This document shows positions 1 to 7,006 of a DNA stretch of 64,000 bases, piece after piece. Origin of the DNA: CAZBLK01 sp964492715 (lineage in GTDB: Bacteria > Bacillota > Clostridia > Lachnospirales > WRBF01). Position numbers and translations under genes: made by a program. Under the pieces are notes generated by a model. That model did not search any database. It had not been told where the DNA came from and was given only the letters and a program-made list of their open reading frames with translations. Every line of letters starts with the position of its first letter. Positions within the stretch are counted from its first letter, which is position 1. Location of the stretch: NCBI GenBank assembly GCA_964492715.1, contig CAZBLK010000001.1, positions 124,001-188,000 on the forward strand. Direction: 5' to 3'.

Positions 1-201
1 AGTGTAAAAATTGTAAACCCTGCAAAAGCAGTTGCGCAAAAAATGCGGAAGTTTTTGCGTGACAAAAACCTTCTCACAGGTGAGAAGGGCAAAGAACACA
101 TGTTTTATGTAAGCGACAATTCTTCTAAATTTAATCGAATTTGCAAGTCGGTTTTGCACAGAGATTACGACGCAATAAAGGTTGACATTGATAAATACTG
201 A
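1..201 (+). CDS. murI: Glutamate racemase, C-terminal fragment
   Basis: The window opens inside this reading frame, so only the last 66 codons are seen. They resemble the end of glutamate racemase: an NPA motif at residues 6-8 of the fragment, a helix that ends in LLTGEKG, a strand with FYVSDNSSKF, and a closing VDIDKY. In this family the corresponding region reads NPA...hhFFTTG...F..IA...h..VE.I. The enzyme makes D-glutamate from L-glutamate for peptidoglycan. That fits the next gene, glmM, which also feeds cell-wall precursor synthesis. The identification rests on a short tail only, so another enzyme of the aspartate/glutamate racemase family is possible. Confidence 0.65.
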   Translation, partial: SVKIVNPAKAVAQKMRKFLRDKNLLTGEKGKEHMFYVSDNSSKFNRICKSVLHRDYDAIKVDIDKY

Positions 202-213
202 AACTATATGTAT

Positions 214-248
214 GAACTGTAGTAATTGAGTGAAGATTACTACAGTTC
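214..248. terminator. 13-bp perfect hairpin after the racemase gene
   Basis: Arms 214-226 and 236-248 are exact reverse complements around a 9-nt loop, 12 nt after the racemase stop codon. There is no T-run after it, so it may be a weak terminator or an mRNA-stabilising 3' hairpin. A second small palindrome follows at about 253-267. The rest of the gap up to glmM holds a TTGACA box at 278-283 without a convincing -10 element. Confidence 0.4.
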
Positions 249-425
249 TATGAGTGGATAATCCACTTGCTTTTCACTTGACACTTCTAGGGAATGAGCA
301 TGTGAAAAACTTTAAATAATAAAACAATAAGGGGAAGAATATGAATTACAATCATATTATTACCTCTGGCAATAGTTTTATACAGTTTTGTTAAAATATT
401 CTGAGAAAATTTCGAGGTGGAATAA

Positions 426-1778
426 ATGGGGAAGCTTTTTGGCACAGACGGCGTGCGTGGCGTAGCAAACGAAAGCCTTACGCCTGAGCTTGCGTTTAAT
501 TTGGGGCGTGCAGGTGCATACGTTCTTACAAAAGCAAACAAACATGCACCAAAAATTATTATAGGCACAGACACAAGAGTTTCGGGCGATATGCTGGAGT
601 CGGCTCTTACGGCTGGAATGTGTTCAGTTGGGGCAACAGTTTATCACGCTGGTGTAATTCCAACACCAGGCATTGCTTATTTGGTTAGAAAGTACGGTTT
701 GGATGCTGGCGTTGTTATTTCTGCTTCGCACAACCCGTTTCCTGATAATGGTATTAAGTTTTTTAACGGTGACGGCTACAAACTTCCAGATGCACTAGAA
801 AACGAAATTGAAGAAGTTATCGAAAGCAAAATGAACGAGCTTCCACGTCCAACGGCAGAAGGGGTAGGCAAGCAAGTTCCATGCGAAACAGCAGTTGACG
901 ACTACGTTGACTTTCTTGCGTCAACAATGAATGGTGTTAAACTTAACGGTTTAAAAGTAGCAATGGACTGTGCAAACGGTGCGGCTTATGTGGCAGCACC
1001 AAAAGTTTTTGAAAAACTTGGTGCACATGTTTTTGTAATTCACAATAAGCCAGACGGAACAAACATAAACAACGAATGTGGCTCTACACACATGGGGTCG
1101 CTTGTTGAATATGTAAAAGAAACAGGTGCAAACATTGGTGTTGCATTTGACGGCGACAGCGACCGCTGCCTTTTTGTAGACGAAACTGGCAAAATTGTTG
1201 AAGGCGACGAGGTAATGTCAATTTGTGGCCACTACATGAGAGAAGCAGGCGAACTTAAAGGCGATACAATTGTCGCAACAGTAATGAGCAACTTGGGGCT
1301 TTCCATTATGGGCAAAGAGCAAGGCATTACAATAGAGCAAACAAAAGTTGGCGACAGGTACGTGCTTGAACGAATGCTTGAAGGCGGTTTTTCGCTTGGC
1401 GGCGAGCAGTCGGGGCACATTATATTTTTGGAAAACAATACAACAGGTGACGGAATTTTAACTGCGCTTAAAGTTTGCCGCATTATGAGAACTACAGGCA
1501 AAAAACTTTCCGAGCTTAACAAGCTTATGGAAGTTTTGCCGCAAGTTTTAATTAATGCTAAAGTGTCGGATAAGAAAAAGAACGATTATTTAACTGACGA
1601 AACTGTTTTGGCAGAAATTAAGAAGCTAGAAGAAAAATATTCTGGAAGCGGACGTGTGCTAATTCGCCCATCGGGTACAGAGCCAAAAATCCGTGTAATG
1701 ATTGAAGGCAAGGACAAGGAAATGCTTCATGAAGACGCTACAGCACTTGCACAATTGTTTGAAAAGTTGTTTGGGTAA
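426..1778 (+). CDS. glmM: Phosphoglucosamine mutase
   Basis: GlmM converts glucosamine-6-phosphate to glucosamine-1-phosphate, the step before UDP-GlcNAc, in the cytoplasm. The 450-residue length is normal for the family. All four active-site loops are visible: the phosphoserine loop SASHNP with Ser101, the metal loop DGDSDR at 242-247, the sugar loop GEQSGH at 326-331, and the phosphate-binding loop RPSGTEP at 414-420. The N-terminus MGKLFGTDGVRG is typical, and an SD-like cgaggtgg lies 5 nt before the ATG, so the start is secure. It follows a glutamate racemase gene, so two peptidoglycan precursor steps sit side by side. glmS is not next to it here. Identification is firm. Confidence 0.97.
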   Translation: MGKLFGTDGVRGVANESLTPELAFNLGRAGAYVLTKANKHAPKIIIGTDTRVSGDMLESALTAGMCSVGATVYHAGVIPTPGIAYLVRKYGLDAGVVISASHNPFPDNGIKFFNGDGYKLPDALENEIEEVIESKMNELPRPTAEGVGKQVPCETAVDDYVDFLASTMNGVKLNGLKVAMDCANGAAYVAAPKVFEKLGAHVFVIHNKPDGTNINNECGSTHMGSLVEYVKETGANIGVAFDGDSDRCLFVDETGKIVEGDEVMSICGHYMREAGELKGDTIVATVMSNLGLSIMGKEQGITIEQTKVGDRYVLERMLEGGFSLGGEQSGHIIFLENNTTGDGILTALKVCRIMRTTGKKLSELNKLMEVLPQVLINAKVSDKKKNDYLTDETVLAEIKKLEEKYSGSGRVLIRPSGTEPKIRVMIEGKDKEMLHEDATALAQLFEKLFG

Positions 1779-1787
1779 TAATACACG

Positions 1788-1816
1788 TATAGGGGCGAAT
1801 AAGGTTCGCCCCTATA
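1788..1816. terminator. 12-bp GC-rich hairpin after glmM
   Basis: Arms 1788-1799 and 1805-1816 pair perfectly around a 5-nt loop (taagg). It stands 9 nt after the glmM stop. No T-run follows, so termination may be partial and the next gene could be reached by read-through. Confidence 0.5.
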
Positions 1817-1843
1817 AACATATGTATATGGGAGTGGGCAAAG

Positions 1844-2260
1844 ATGAAGTCGTACAGAAAAGAGCTTACTTTTAGGACAAGCACAAGAAGGGCTTTTGTA
1901 AACATTACGCCAAAAGTTGAAGAAGCTTTAAGGGAAAGCGGAATTAAAGAGGGGCTTGTTCTTGTAAACGCAATGAATATTACAGCAAGCGTATTTATAA
2001 ACGACAACGAAAGCGGCTTGCACCGTGACTTTGAACGTTGGCTTGAAAAGCTTGCACCCGAAAAGCCGTATGAACAATACGACCACAACGGATACGAGGA
2101 TAATGCTGACGCTCATTTAAAGCGGACTATAATGGGGCGTGAGGCAGTGTGCGCTGTTACCAACGGCAAGCTTGACTTTGGAACTTGGGAGCAAATTTTT
2201 TATGGCGAGTTTGATGGTAAACGTGAGAAAAGGGTTTTAATTAAAATAATTGGGGAGTAG
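1844..2260 (+). CDS. YjbQ-family protein (UPF0047, secondary thiamine-phosphate synthase type)
   Basis: This is a 138-residue single-domain protein of the YjbQ/UPF0047 family. Family marks are the NAMNITASVFIND stretch in the first half, the NADAHLKRTIMG segment with its conserved His, and the end FGTWEQIFYGEFDGKRE followed by a basic strand. Some family members complement a loss of thiamine phosphate synthase, but the true reaction is uncertain, so the name describes the family and not a proven role. A purine-rich gggagtgggc stretch precedes the ATG. No thiamine gene lies nearby. The family call is confident; the function is not. Confidence 0.85.
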   Translation: MKSYRKELTFRTSTRRAFVNITPKVEEALRESGIKEGLVLVNAMNITASVFINDNESGLHRDFERWLEKLAPEKPYEQYDHNGYEDNADAHLKRTIMGREAVCAVTNGKLDFGTWEQIFYGEFDGKREKRVLIKIIGE

Positions 2261-2293
2261 TTTGTTTAAACTTATGCAAGGGGGCGTGAAGTT

Positions 2294-2479
2294 GTGAAGA
2301 AAACACTGTTGGGTGGCTTTATTTTTTTAGGCGGAAGTATTATATATTCTGCTGGAACTGTAGCTTCAGCCACGGTATACGTTCAATTGCACAAGGTGTT
2401 ATACATGCCACATATAGGAGTTATTTGTATGATTGTTGGGGCAATTATTGCTATATTAGACATTAAAAAAAGCGAGTAG
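2294..2479 (+). CDS. Small two-helix membrane protein
   Basis: This 61-residue protein starts with GTG, chosen because a strong caaggggg ribosome site lies just before it. It begins MKKTLLGGFIFLGG. It has two hydrophobic stretches, at about residues 4-27 and 39-56, and a charged KKSE tail, so a hairpin in the membrane is predicted. I do not recognise the family. It ends 9 nt before the CPBP protease gene and is probably cotranscribed with it, which could mean a partner or accessory role. That is inference from position only. Confidence 0.6.
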   Translation: MKKTLLGGFIFLGGSIIYSAGTVASATVYVQLHKVLYMPHIGVICMIVGAIIAILDIKKSE

Positions 2480-2488
2480 GAGTAAACA

Positions 2489-3160
2489 ATGGATACTCTA
2501 CATATAATTTCAATTCCAAAAGCAATACAATGGGTTTTAGCATATTTTGGCACTATGCTTTTGTATACAGCTTTGGACATTTTGGTTTGGAGAAAAATTT
2601 CTTCACAATATTCTAACTGGCTAAACATTGGAACTATAGTTCTCTTTTCGCTTGTGTATTTTTACATTGTACAGTCTAAAACAACATATAAATTAGATAT
2701 ATTTGAAAACTTTACTGGGACAGGTTTTTTGTTGGCTGTTGCATGTGTAATTCTATTTTATTTACTTTTAAATAAATTTCTTGACCCACTTTTAGAAAGC
2801 ATTTTTCCAACAAGCGAGGAAGCTTACCAACGCACAATAACGAATTTATCAAAATCACCTGTTACAACCTTTATAAGCGTTTGCATACTTGCGCCAATTA
2901 TTGAAGAAGCCTTAATGAGAGGTTTTGTGCTTGGAGGAGTGGCGAATGCATATGGTACAATTGTAGCTTTGCTACTTTCGACAATTTTGTTTGCGATTAT
3001 ACACTTTAATATGGTTCAAACACTTTCGGCATTAATTTGCGGCTTGGTTTTGGGTTTTTTATACATAAAAACAGGCTCCATTCTGTGCTGTATTGTTGCA
3101 CACAGCGGATACAACGCAATTAATTATATAACGACAATTGTTCCTAGCACAAAAAAGTGA
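2489..3160 (+). CDS. CPBP-family intramembrane glutamic endopeptidase (CAAX protease-like)
   Basis: This is a 223-residue membrane protein with about six hydrophobic segments. The C-terminal half holds the three CPBP/Abi motifs: IIEEALMRGF with Glu139-Glu140 and Arg144, FAIIH with His172, and a late H...N pair (His205, Asn209). Such proteins are homologues of Rce1 prenyl-protein proteases. In Gram-positive bacteria they are often tied to peptide or bacteriocin maturation or immunity, but no bacteriocin gene is near. The start is supported by aggag 6 nt before the ATG. All catalytic residues are present, so an active protease is expected; the substrate is unknown. Confidence 0.88.
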   Translation: MDTLHIISIPKAIQWVLAYFGTMLLYTALDILVWRKISSQYSNWLNIGTIVLFSLVYFYIVQSKTTYKLDIFENFTGTGFLLAVACVILFYLLLNKFLDPLLESIFPTSEEAYQRTITNLSKSPVTTFISVCILAPIIEEALMRGFVLGGVANAYGTIVALLLSTILFAIIHFNMVQTLSALICGLVLGFLYIKTGSILCCIVAHSGYNAINYITTIVPSTKK

Positions 3161-3172
3161 GTCGGCAAAAGC

Positions 3173-3199
3173 AGAGCCGCAAAATGTTTATGCGGCTCT
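3173..3199. terminator. Hairpin between CPBP gene and sigG
   Basis: A 9-bp perfect stem (3173-3181 with 3191-3199) stands between two convergent genes. Only short T-stretches flank it on either side, so it is a modest bidirectional terminator candidate. Confidence 0.55.
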
Positions 3200-3225
3200 T
3201 GTATAATTACAAAACTTCTATGCTT

Positions 3226-4002
3226 TTATGTTACATGCTTTTTCATGTTTTTTAAAGCCGACTTTTCAAGCCGTGAAACTTGTGCTTGGCTTATGCCAAT
3301 TTCCTCGGCAACTTCCATTTGGGTTTTGCCCTCAAAGAAGCGAAGGTTTAAAATGTGTTTTTCCCTTTCGTTAAGCCTTTTTAATGCTTCTGAAAGCGAA
3401 AGGTTTTCCAGCCAGCGAGAGTCGGTGTTTTTGTCGTCCGAAACTTGGTCCATAACAAAAATTGCGTCGCTGCCGTCGTGGTAAACAGGCTCGAACAACG
3501 AAATTGGGTCTTGAATTGCGTCAAATGCAAAAAGAACATCTTCCTTTGGCAAGTCTAGCTCCTTTGCAATTTCTTCAATTGTCGGTTCTTTTGAGTTTTC
3601 GTTTGTTAGACGCTCTTTAATTTGCAACGCCTTGTACGCCGTGTCACGAAGCGAACGGCTTACTCTAATTGAATTATTATCCCGTAAATACCTGCGAATT
3701 TCGCCAATAATCATAGGTACAGCATAAGTGGAAAACTGTACGCCTTGGGTAACGTCAAAGTTGTCAATTGCCTTAATAAGCCCTATGCACCCCACTTGGA
3801 AAATGTCGTCAACATATTCGCCACGGTTGTTAAACCGTCTTATAATGCTTAGTACAAGCCGCAAGTTTCCGTAAATGTACTTTTCCCTTGCTTCTTGGTC
3901 GCCTTGCAAAATTTTTTCAAACAACAGACGCTTTTCCTCACCCTTTAAAACAGGAAGCTTTGATGTGTTAACTCCGCATATTTCAACCTTGCTGTTATTC
4001 AT
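3226..4002 (-). CDS. sigG: Sporulation sigma factor SigG
   Basis: SigG is the late forespore RNA polymerase sigma factor. The 258-residue protein opens with NNSKVEICGVNTSKLPVL, the N-terminal signature of SigG orthologues, which sets it apart from SigF and SigB. Region 2 follows (residues about 35-105, with DDIFQVGCIGLIKAIDNFD and FSTYAVPMIIGEIRRYLRD). Region 3 is at about 110-185 and region 4 at about 205-255, with a helix-turn-helix (MEVAEEIGISQAQVSRLEK). In Bacillus and many Clostridia it sits behind spoIIGA and sigE. Here it stands alone, convergent with the CPBP gene. A ggcggaga sequence upstream serves the ATG. This gene is strong evidence for an endospore former. Confidence 0.95.
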   Translation of the reverse strand: MNNSKVEICGVNTSKLPVLKGEEKRLLFEKILQGDQEAREKYIYGNLRLVLSIIRRFNNRGEYVDDIFQVGCIGLIKAIDNFDVTQGVQFSTYAVPMIIGEIRRYLRDNNSIRVSRSLRDTAYKALQIKERLTNENSKEPTIEEIAKELDLPKEDVLFAFDAIQDPISLFEPVYHDGSDAIFVMDQVSDDKNTDSRWLENLSLSEALKRLNEREKHILNLRFFEGKTQMEVAEEIGISQAQVSRLEKSALKNMKKHVT

Positions 4003-4158
4003 AAAGCATATCTCCGCCGTTTCCGTAGTTTTCCATTTTCCAATTTACAATTAATTTATAAACTGGTATATTATAATATATAAAATCATTTCCCAAGAAA
4101 TTAAATTTATACAGGTAAAAGGGAGCAAATAATTACCAATAAAAAGGAGTATTAGATT

Positions 4159-4356
4159 ATGGAAAAATGGGAATATAAAACGGTTACATTTGAAGCTAAA
4201 GGGTTTATGGGTGGAACCCTTGACACTGATAATTTCGATGAAAAACTTAACGAACAAGGTAGGCAAGGCTGGGAAGTTGTATCGTGCTTTGACACTAATT
4301 ATGCTCAAGGCGGCACAAGATATGTTTATGTGTTGATGAAAAGAAGGGTAGTGTAA
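4159..4356 (+). CDS. DUF4177-type small protein
   Basis: This 65-residue soluble protein begins MEKWEYKTVTFEAKG, then has LNEQGRQGWEVVSCFD and ends YVYVLMKRRVV. That is the layout of DUF4177: a first strand WEYK, a helix ending in LNxxGxxGWEVV, and a last strand with basic residues. The function of the domain is unknown. A clear aaaggag lies before the ATG. It is a single-gene unit, with sigG pointing away upstream and a terminator directly after it. Confidence 0.8.
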   Translation: MEKWEYKTVTFEAKGFMGGTLDTDNFDEKLNEQGRQGWEVVSCFDTNYAQGGTRYVYVLMKRRVV

Positions 4357-4363
4357 CAATTAA

Positions 4364-4412
4364 AAAGCTGCAACAAGTGGTATAAAAACCATTTGGTGCA
4401 GCTTTCATTTTT
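4364..4412. terminator. Bidirectional rho-independent terminator
   Basis: Outer stem aaagctgca (4364-4372) pairs with tgcagcttt (4397-4405), with an inner agtggt/accatt stem. A T-run follows on the plus strand. On the minus strand the hairpin is followed by ttttta. It serves the DUF4177 gene and the convergent tkt operon. Confidence 0.8.
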
Positions 4413-4419
4413 TATGAAA

Positions 4420-6414
4420 TTATTTGCCTAAAATTTTTAAAGCTTTATTTACAACGTTTTCAACCGTAAAACCAAACTTCTCAAACAAAGTTTCGGCAGG
4501 GGCAGAAGCACCAAACGTATCAATTGAAATTACGTCACCGTCTAGCCCAACATACTTATGCCAGCCAAATGAAGAAGCCGCTTCAACCGCAAGCCTTGCA
4601 CGGATACTTGTTGGCAAAATGTTTTCTTTGTACTCTTTAGTTTGTTCCTCAAAAACTTCAAACGACGGAACACTTACAACCCTTGAAGAAACACCAAGCT
4701 TTTTAAGCTCGTCATAAGCCTTGTAAACAAGCTGAACCTCCGAGCCTGAAGCCATTAGTATAATGTCAGGGTTTTCGCTGTCACGCAGAACATATGCGCC
4801 TTGCATTGCGCCTTTTCCGCTTTCAGGAAGAAGCGGCAGGTTTTGCCTTGTTAAAACAATTGCGGTAGGCGACTCTGTGCGTGACAAAGCCAAACACCAC
4901 GCCGCAACAGTTTCGTTTGTGTCACAAGGGCGCACAACTGTGTAGTTCGGCATACTTCTTAAAGCTGCCAAATGCTCAATTGGTTGGTGCGTAGGGCCGT
5001 CTTCGCCCACGCCTATGCTGTCGTGCGTTAAAATGCTAATTACAGGCAGTTTCATCAAAGCCGAAAGCCTGCTTGCGCCTTTCATATAGTCGGAGAAAAC
5101 AAAAAAGCCAGCAATGTACGTTCTCAAGCCGCCATGAAGCGCAATTCCGTTTGCAATTGCGTTCATTGCATGTTCACGCACACCGTAGTGAATGTTTGCG
5201 CCACCTCGGTTTTCTTTTGAGTAATATTCGTAGTCCTTCATAACAGACTTGTTAGAAGGTGCAAGGTCTGCACTGCCGCCAACGACATTTTTAACATGTT
5301 TTGTAATACGGTTTAAAACAACTTCTGAAGAAACTCTCGTTGCAAGGTTGCCTTCGTTTTTCCAAAGCTCGTCGTCGTTCAAAAGGTCTGGAAGCTCGCC
5401 ACTGTGCCAGTTTACCCATTCTGAATGTTCAGCAGGGTACGCTTTTTTATAGCTTTCCATAAGCTTGTTCCAATTTTCTTCGTTATCCGCAAATTTTGCG
5501 TTTAATTCGTCAATATAATTTCTTACTTCTGTCGGAACGTGGAAGTCCTCTGCATACTCCCAGTAGACAGCCTTTTTAAACGCTTCAATTTCAGAAGCAC
5601 CCAAAGGCTCGCCATGTGCAGAAGCTTTGCCTTGCTTGTTTGGTGCGCCTGCACCGATAAGCGTTTTAACTTCAATTAAGCTCGGCTTGTCTGTAACTTT
5701 TTTTGCTTGTTCAATTGCTTTTAAAATTGCATCTGTGTCATTGCCATCAGAAACAAGTTGAACGTGCCAGCCATAGGCTTCGTAACGCTTGCCTACATTT
5801 TCAGCAAAAGCAACTTCCGTGCTTCCTTCTATGGTAATGTTGTTTGAATCGTATAAAACAATTAGCTTTCCAAGCCCCATTGTGCCAGCAAGCGAAGCTG
5901 CTTCAGAAGCTACGCCTTCCATCATACAGCCGTCACCGCAAAGTGCGTATGTGTAGTGGTCTACAATGTCATAGCCGTCTTTGTTAAACTTTGCCGCTAA
6001 ATAAGTTTCTGCAAATGCAAAGCCAACAGCGTTTGCAATGCCTTGCCCAAGCGGACCTGTTGTCACTTCAACGCCAACCGTATGCCCAAATTCTGGGTGG
6101 CCTGGAGTTTTGCTGTCAAGCTGCCTAAAGTTTTTTAAGTCGTCAATCGTAAGCCCGTAACCAAAAAGGTGAAGCATAGAGTACAACAGTGCCGAGCCAT
6201 GCCCAGCCGAAAGCACAAACCTATCACGGTTTTTCCAGCTTGGGTTTTTGGGGTTGTGGTTCATTGCCTTTGACCAAAGCGTAAAAGCGGCAGGGGCAGC
6301 GCCAAGCGGAAGCCCAGGGTGTCCAGAGTTTGCTCTTTGAATCATTTCGGCACTTAAAAACTTAATTGTGTTTATAGCAAGTGAATCTGCATTTTGCTTA
6401 TTAAACTCATTCAT
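4420..6414 (-). CDS. tkt: Transketolase
   Basis: Transketolase moves two-carbon ketol units between sugar phosphates in the pentose phosphate pathway and uses thiamine diphosphate. The 664-residue length is normal for the full single-chain bacterial enzyme. Seen are GHPGLPLGAAP near residue 31, the thiamine-binding motif GDGCMMEG (160-167) closing with NN at 191-192, and the catalytic glutamate in YGVREHAMNAI (Glu414). Its ATG overlaps the end of the nicotinamidase-like gene by 8 bp, so translation is coupled. It is the last gene of the pheS-pheT-nicotinamidase-tkt series and ends at a strong terminator. Many Clostridia carry a split transketolase instead; this one is the fused form. Confidence 0.96.
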   Translation of the reverse strand: MNEFNKQNADSLAINTIKFLSAEMIQRANSGHPGLPLGAAPAAFTLWSKAMNHNPKNPSWKNRDRFVLSAGHGSALLYSMLHLFGYGLTIDDLKNFRQLDSKTPGHPEFGHTVGVEVTTGPLGQGIANAVGFAFAETYLAAKFNKDGYDIVDHYTYALCGDGCMMEGVASEAASLAGTMGLGKLIVLYDSNNITIEGSTEVAFAENVGKRYEAYGWHVQLVSDGNDTDAILKAIEQAKKVTDKPSLIEVKTLIGAGAPNKQGKASAHGEPLGASEIEAFKKAVYWEYAEDFHVPTEVRNYIDELNAKFADNEENWNKLMESYKKAYPAEHSEWVNWHSGELPDLLNDDELWKNEGNLATRVSSEVVLNRITKHVKNVVGGSADLAPSNKSVMKDYEYYSKENRGGANIHYGVREHAMNAIANGIALHGGLRTYIAGFFVFSDYMKGASRLSALMKLPVISILTHDSIGVGEDGPTHQPIEHLAALRSMPNYTVVRPCDTNETVAAWCLALSRTESPTAIVLTRQNLPLLPESGKGAMQGAYVLRDSENPDIILMASGSEVQLVYKAYDELKKLGVSSRVVSVPSFEVFEEQTKEYKENILPTSIRARLAVEAASSFGWHKYVGLDGDVISIDTFGASAPAETLFEKFGFTVENVVNKALKILGK

Positions 6415-6979
6415 TTGCTTGTTCCTTTCCTTCGTTTATAACATTAATGTGGCACATTTTCATTACAGTTAAAGCCGCTGTGTTGTCACTTTCGGATACT
6501 CCTGCAATGCACTTTGCATCAACGGTAATTTTAACTTCGGGCAACGCCGCCTTTAAAATTAGTGCATTAGATATAACACAAATTGACGAAACTAGCCCGA
6601 CAATTTCGATTTCTTCAATTTGGTCACTTTCGTGCATTGTTTTAAGCTCGTTTGCAAGCATAATGCTTCCGAAAGCCATTTTTTCGTATGAAGTGTACAA
6701 GCCTTCCAAAGCTTCGTCTACTTCTTTGTTAAGCTTCCAGCCTTCTGTACCTTTTACACAGTGAACAACAGGAAGGATTTTGCCTTCCTGCGTTTCAAGG
6801 TATGTCGGCTCGTGCGTGTCAAGCGTGCAGACGATTGAAGCTTTTCCAACTTTGTTTAATGCTTTGTATTGTTCAATTTTGCTAACAACAGATGGAACAA
6901 TTGCCTTTGCAAATTCGCTTCCAAGGCTTCCAGAAATAAAGTCTTCCTGCATGTCAACAATGACTAATACCTTTTTCAA
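6407..6979 (-). CDS. Nicotinamidase-like cysteine hydrolase (isochorismatase fold)
   Basis: The product belongs to the isochorismatase-like hydrolases and is closest in layout to nicotinamidase, which turns nicotinamide into nicotinate for NAD salvage. Numbered from the chosen start, the catalytic triad is Asp9 (VDMQEDF), Lys100 (SYEKMAFGS) and Cys134 (SSICVISNA). Likely metal ligands are Asp54, His56 (DTHEP) and His73. I chose a TTG start at 6979 because ggaggt lies 6 nt before it; the upstream in-frame ATG at 7003 would put that ribosome site inside the gene. It begins shortly after pheT and overlaps tkt by 8 bp. The exact substrate is not proven. Confidence 0.8.
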   Translation of the reverse strand: MKKVLVIVDMQEDFISGSLGSEFAKAIVPSVVSKIEQYKALNKVGKASIVCTLDTHEPTYLETQEGKILPVVHCVKGTEGWKLNKEVDEALEGLYTSYEKMAFGSIMLANELKTMHESDQIEEIEIVGLVSSICVISNALILKAALPEVKITVDAKCIAGVSESDNTAALTVMKMCHINVINEGKEQANE

Positions 6980-7006
6980 AAGCCCACCTCCAAAAACGTG
7001 CATACC

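Noticed and set aside
3226..4002. Assignment as SigF or SigB
   Set aside because: The N-terminal VEICGVNTSKLPVL signature is that of SigG, and no anti-sigma genes (spoIIAA/AB or rsb) precede it.
4051..4359. 102-codon minus-strand frame over the DUF4177 gene
   Set aside because: The plus-strand gene has a clear ribosome site and family pattern; the opposite frame has neither.
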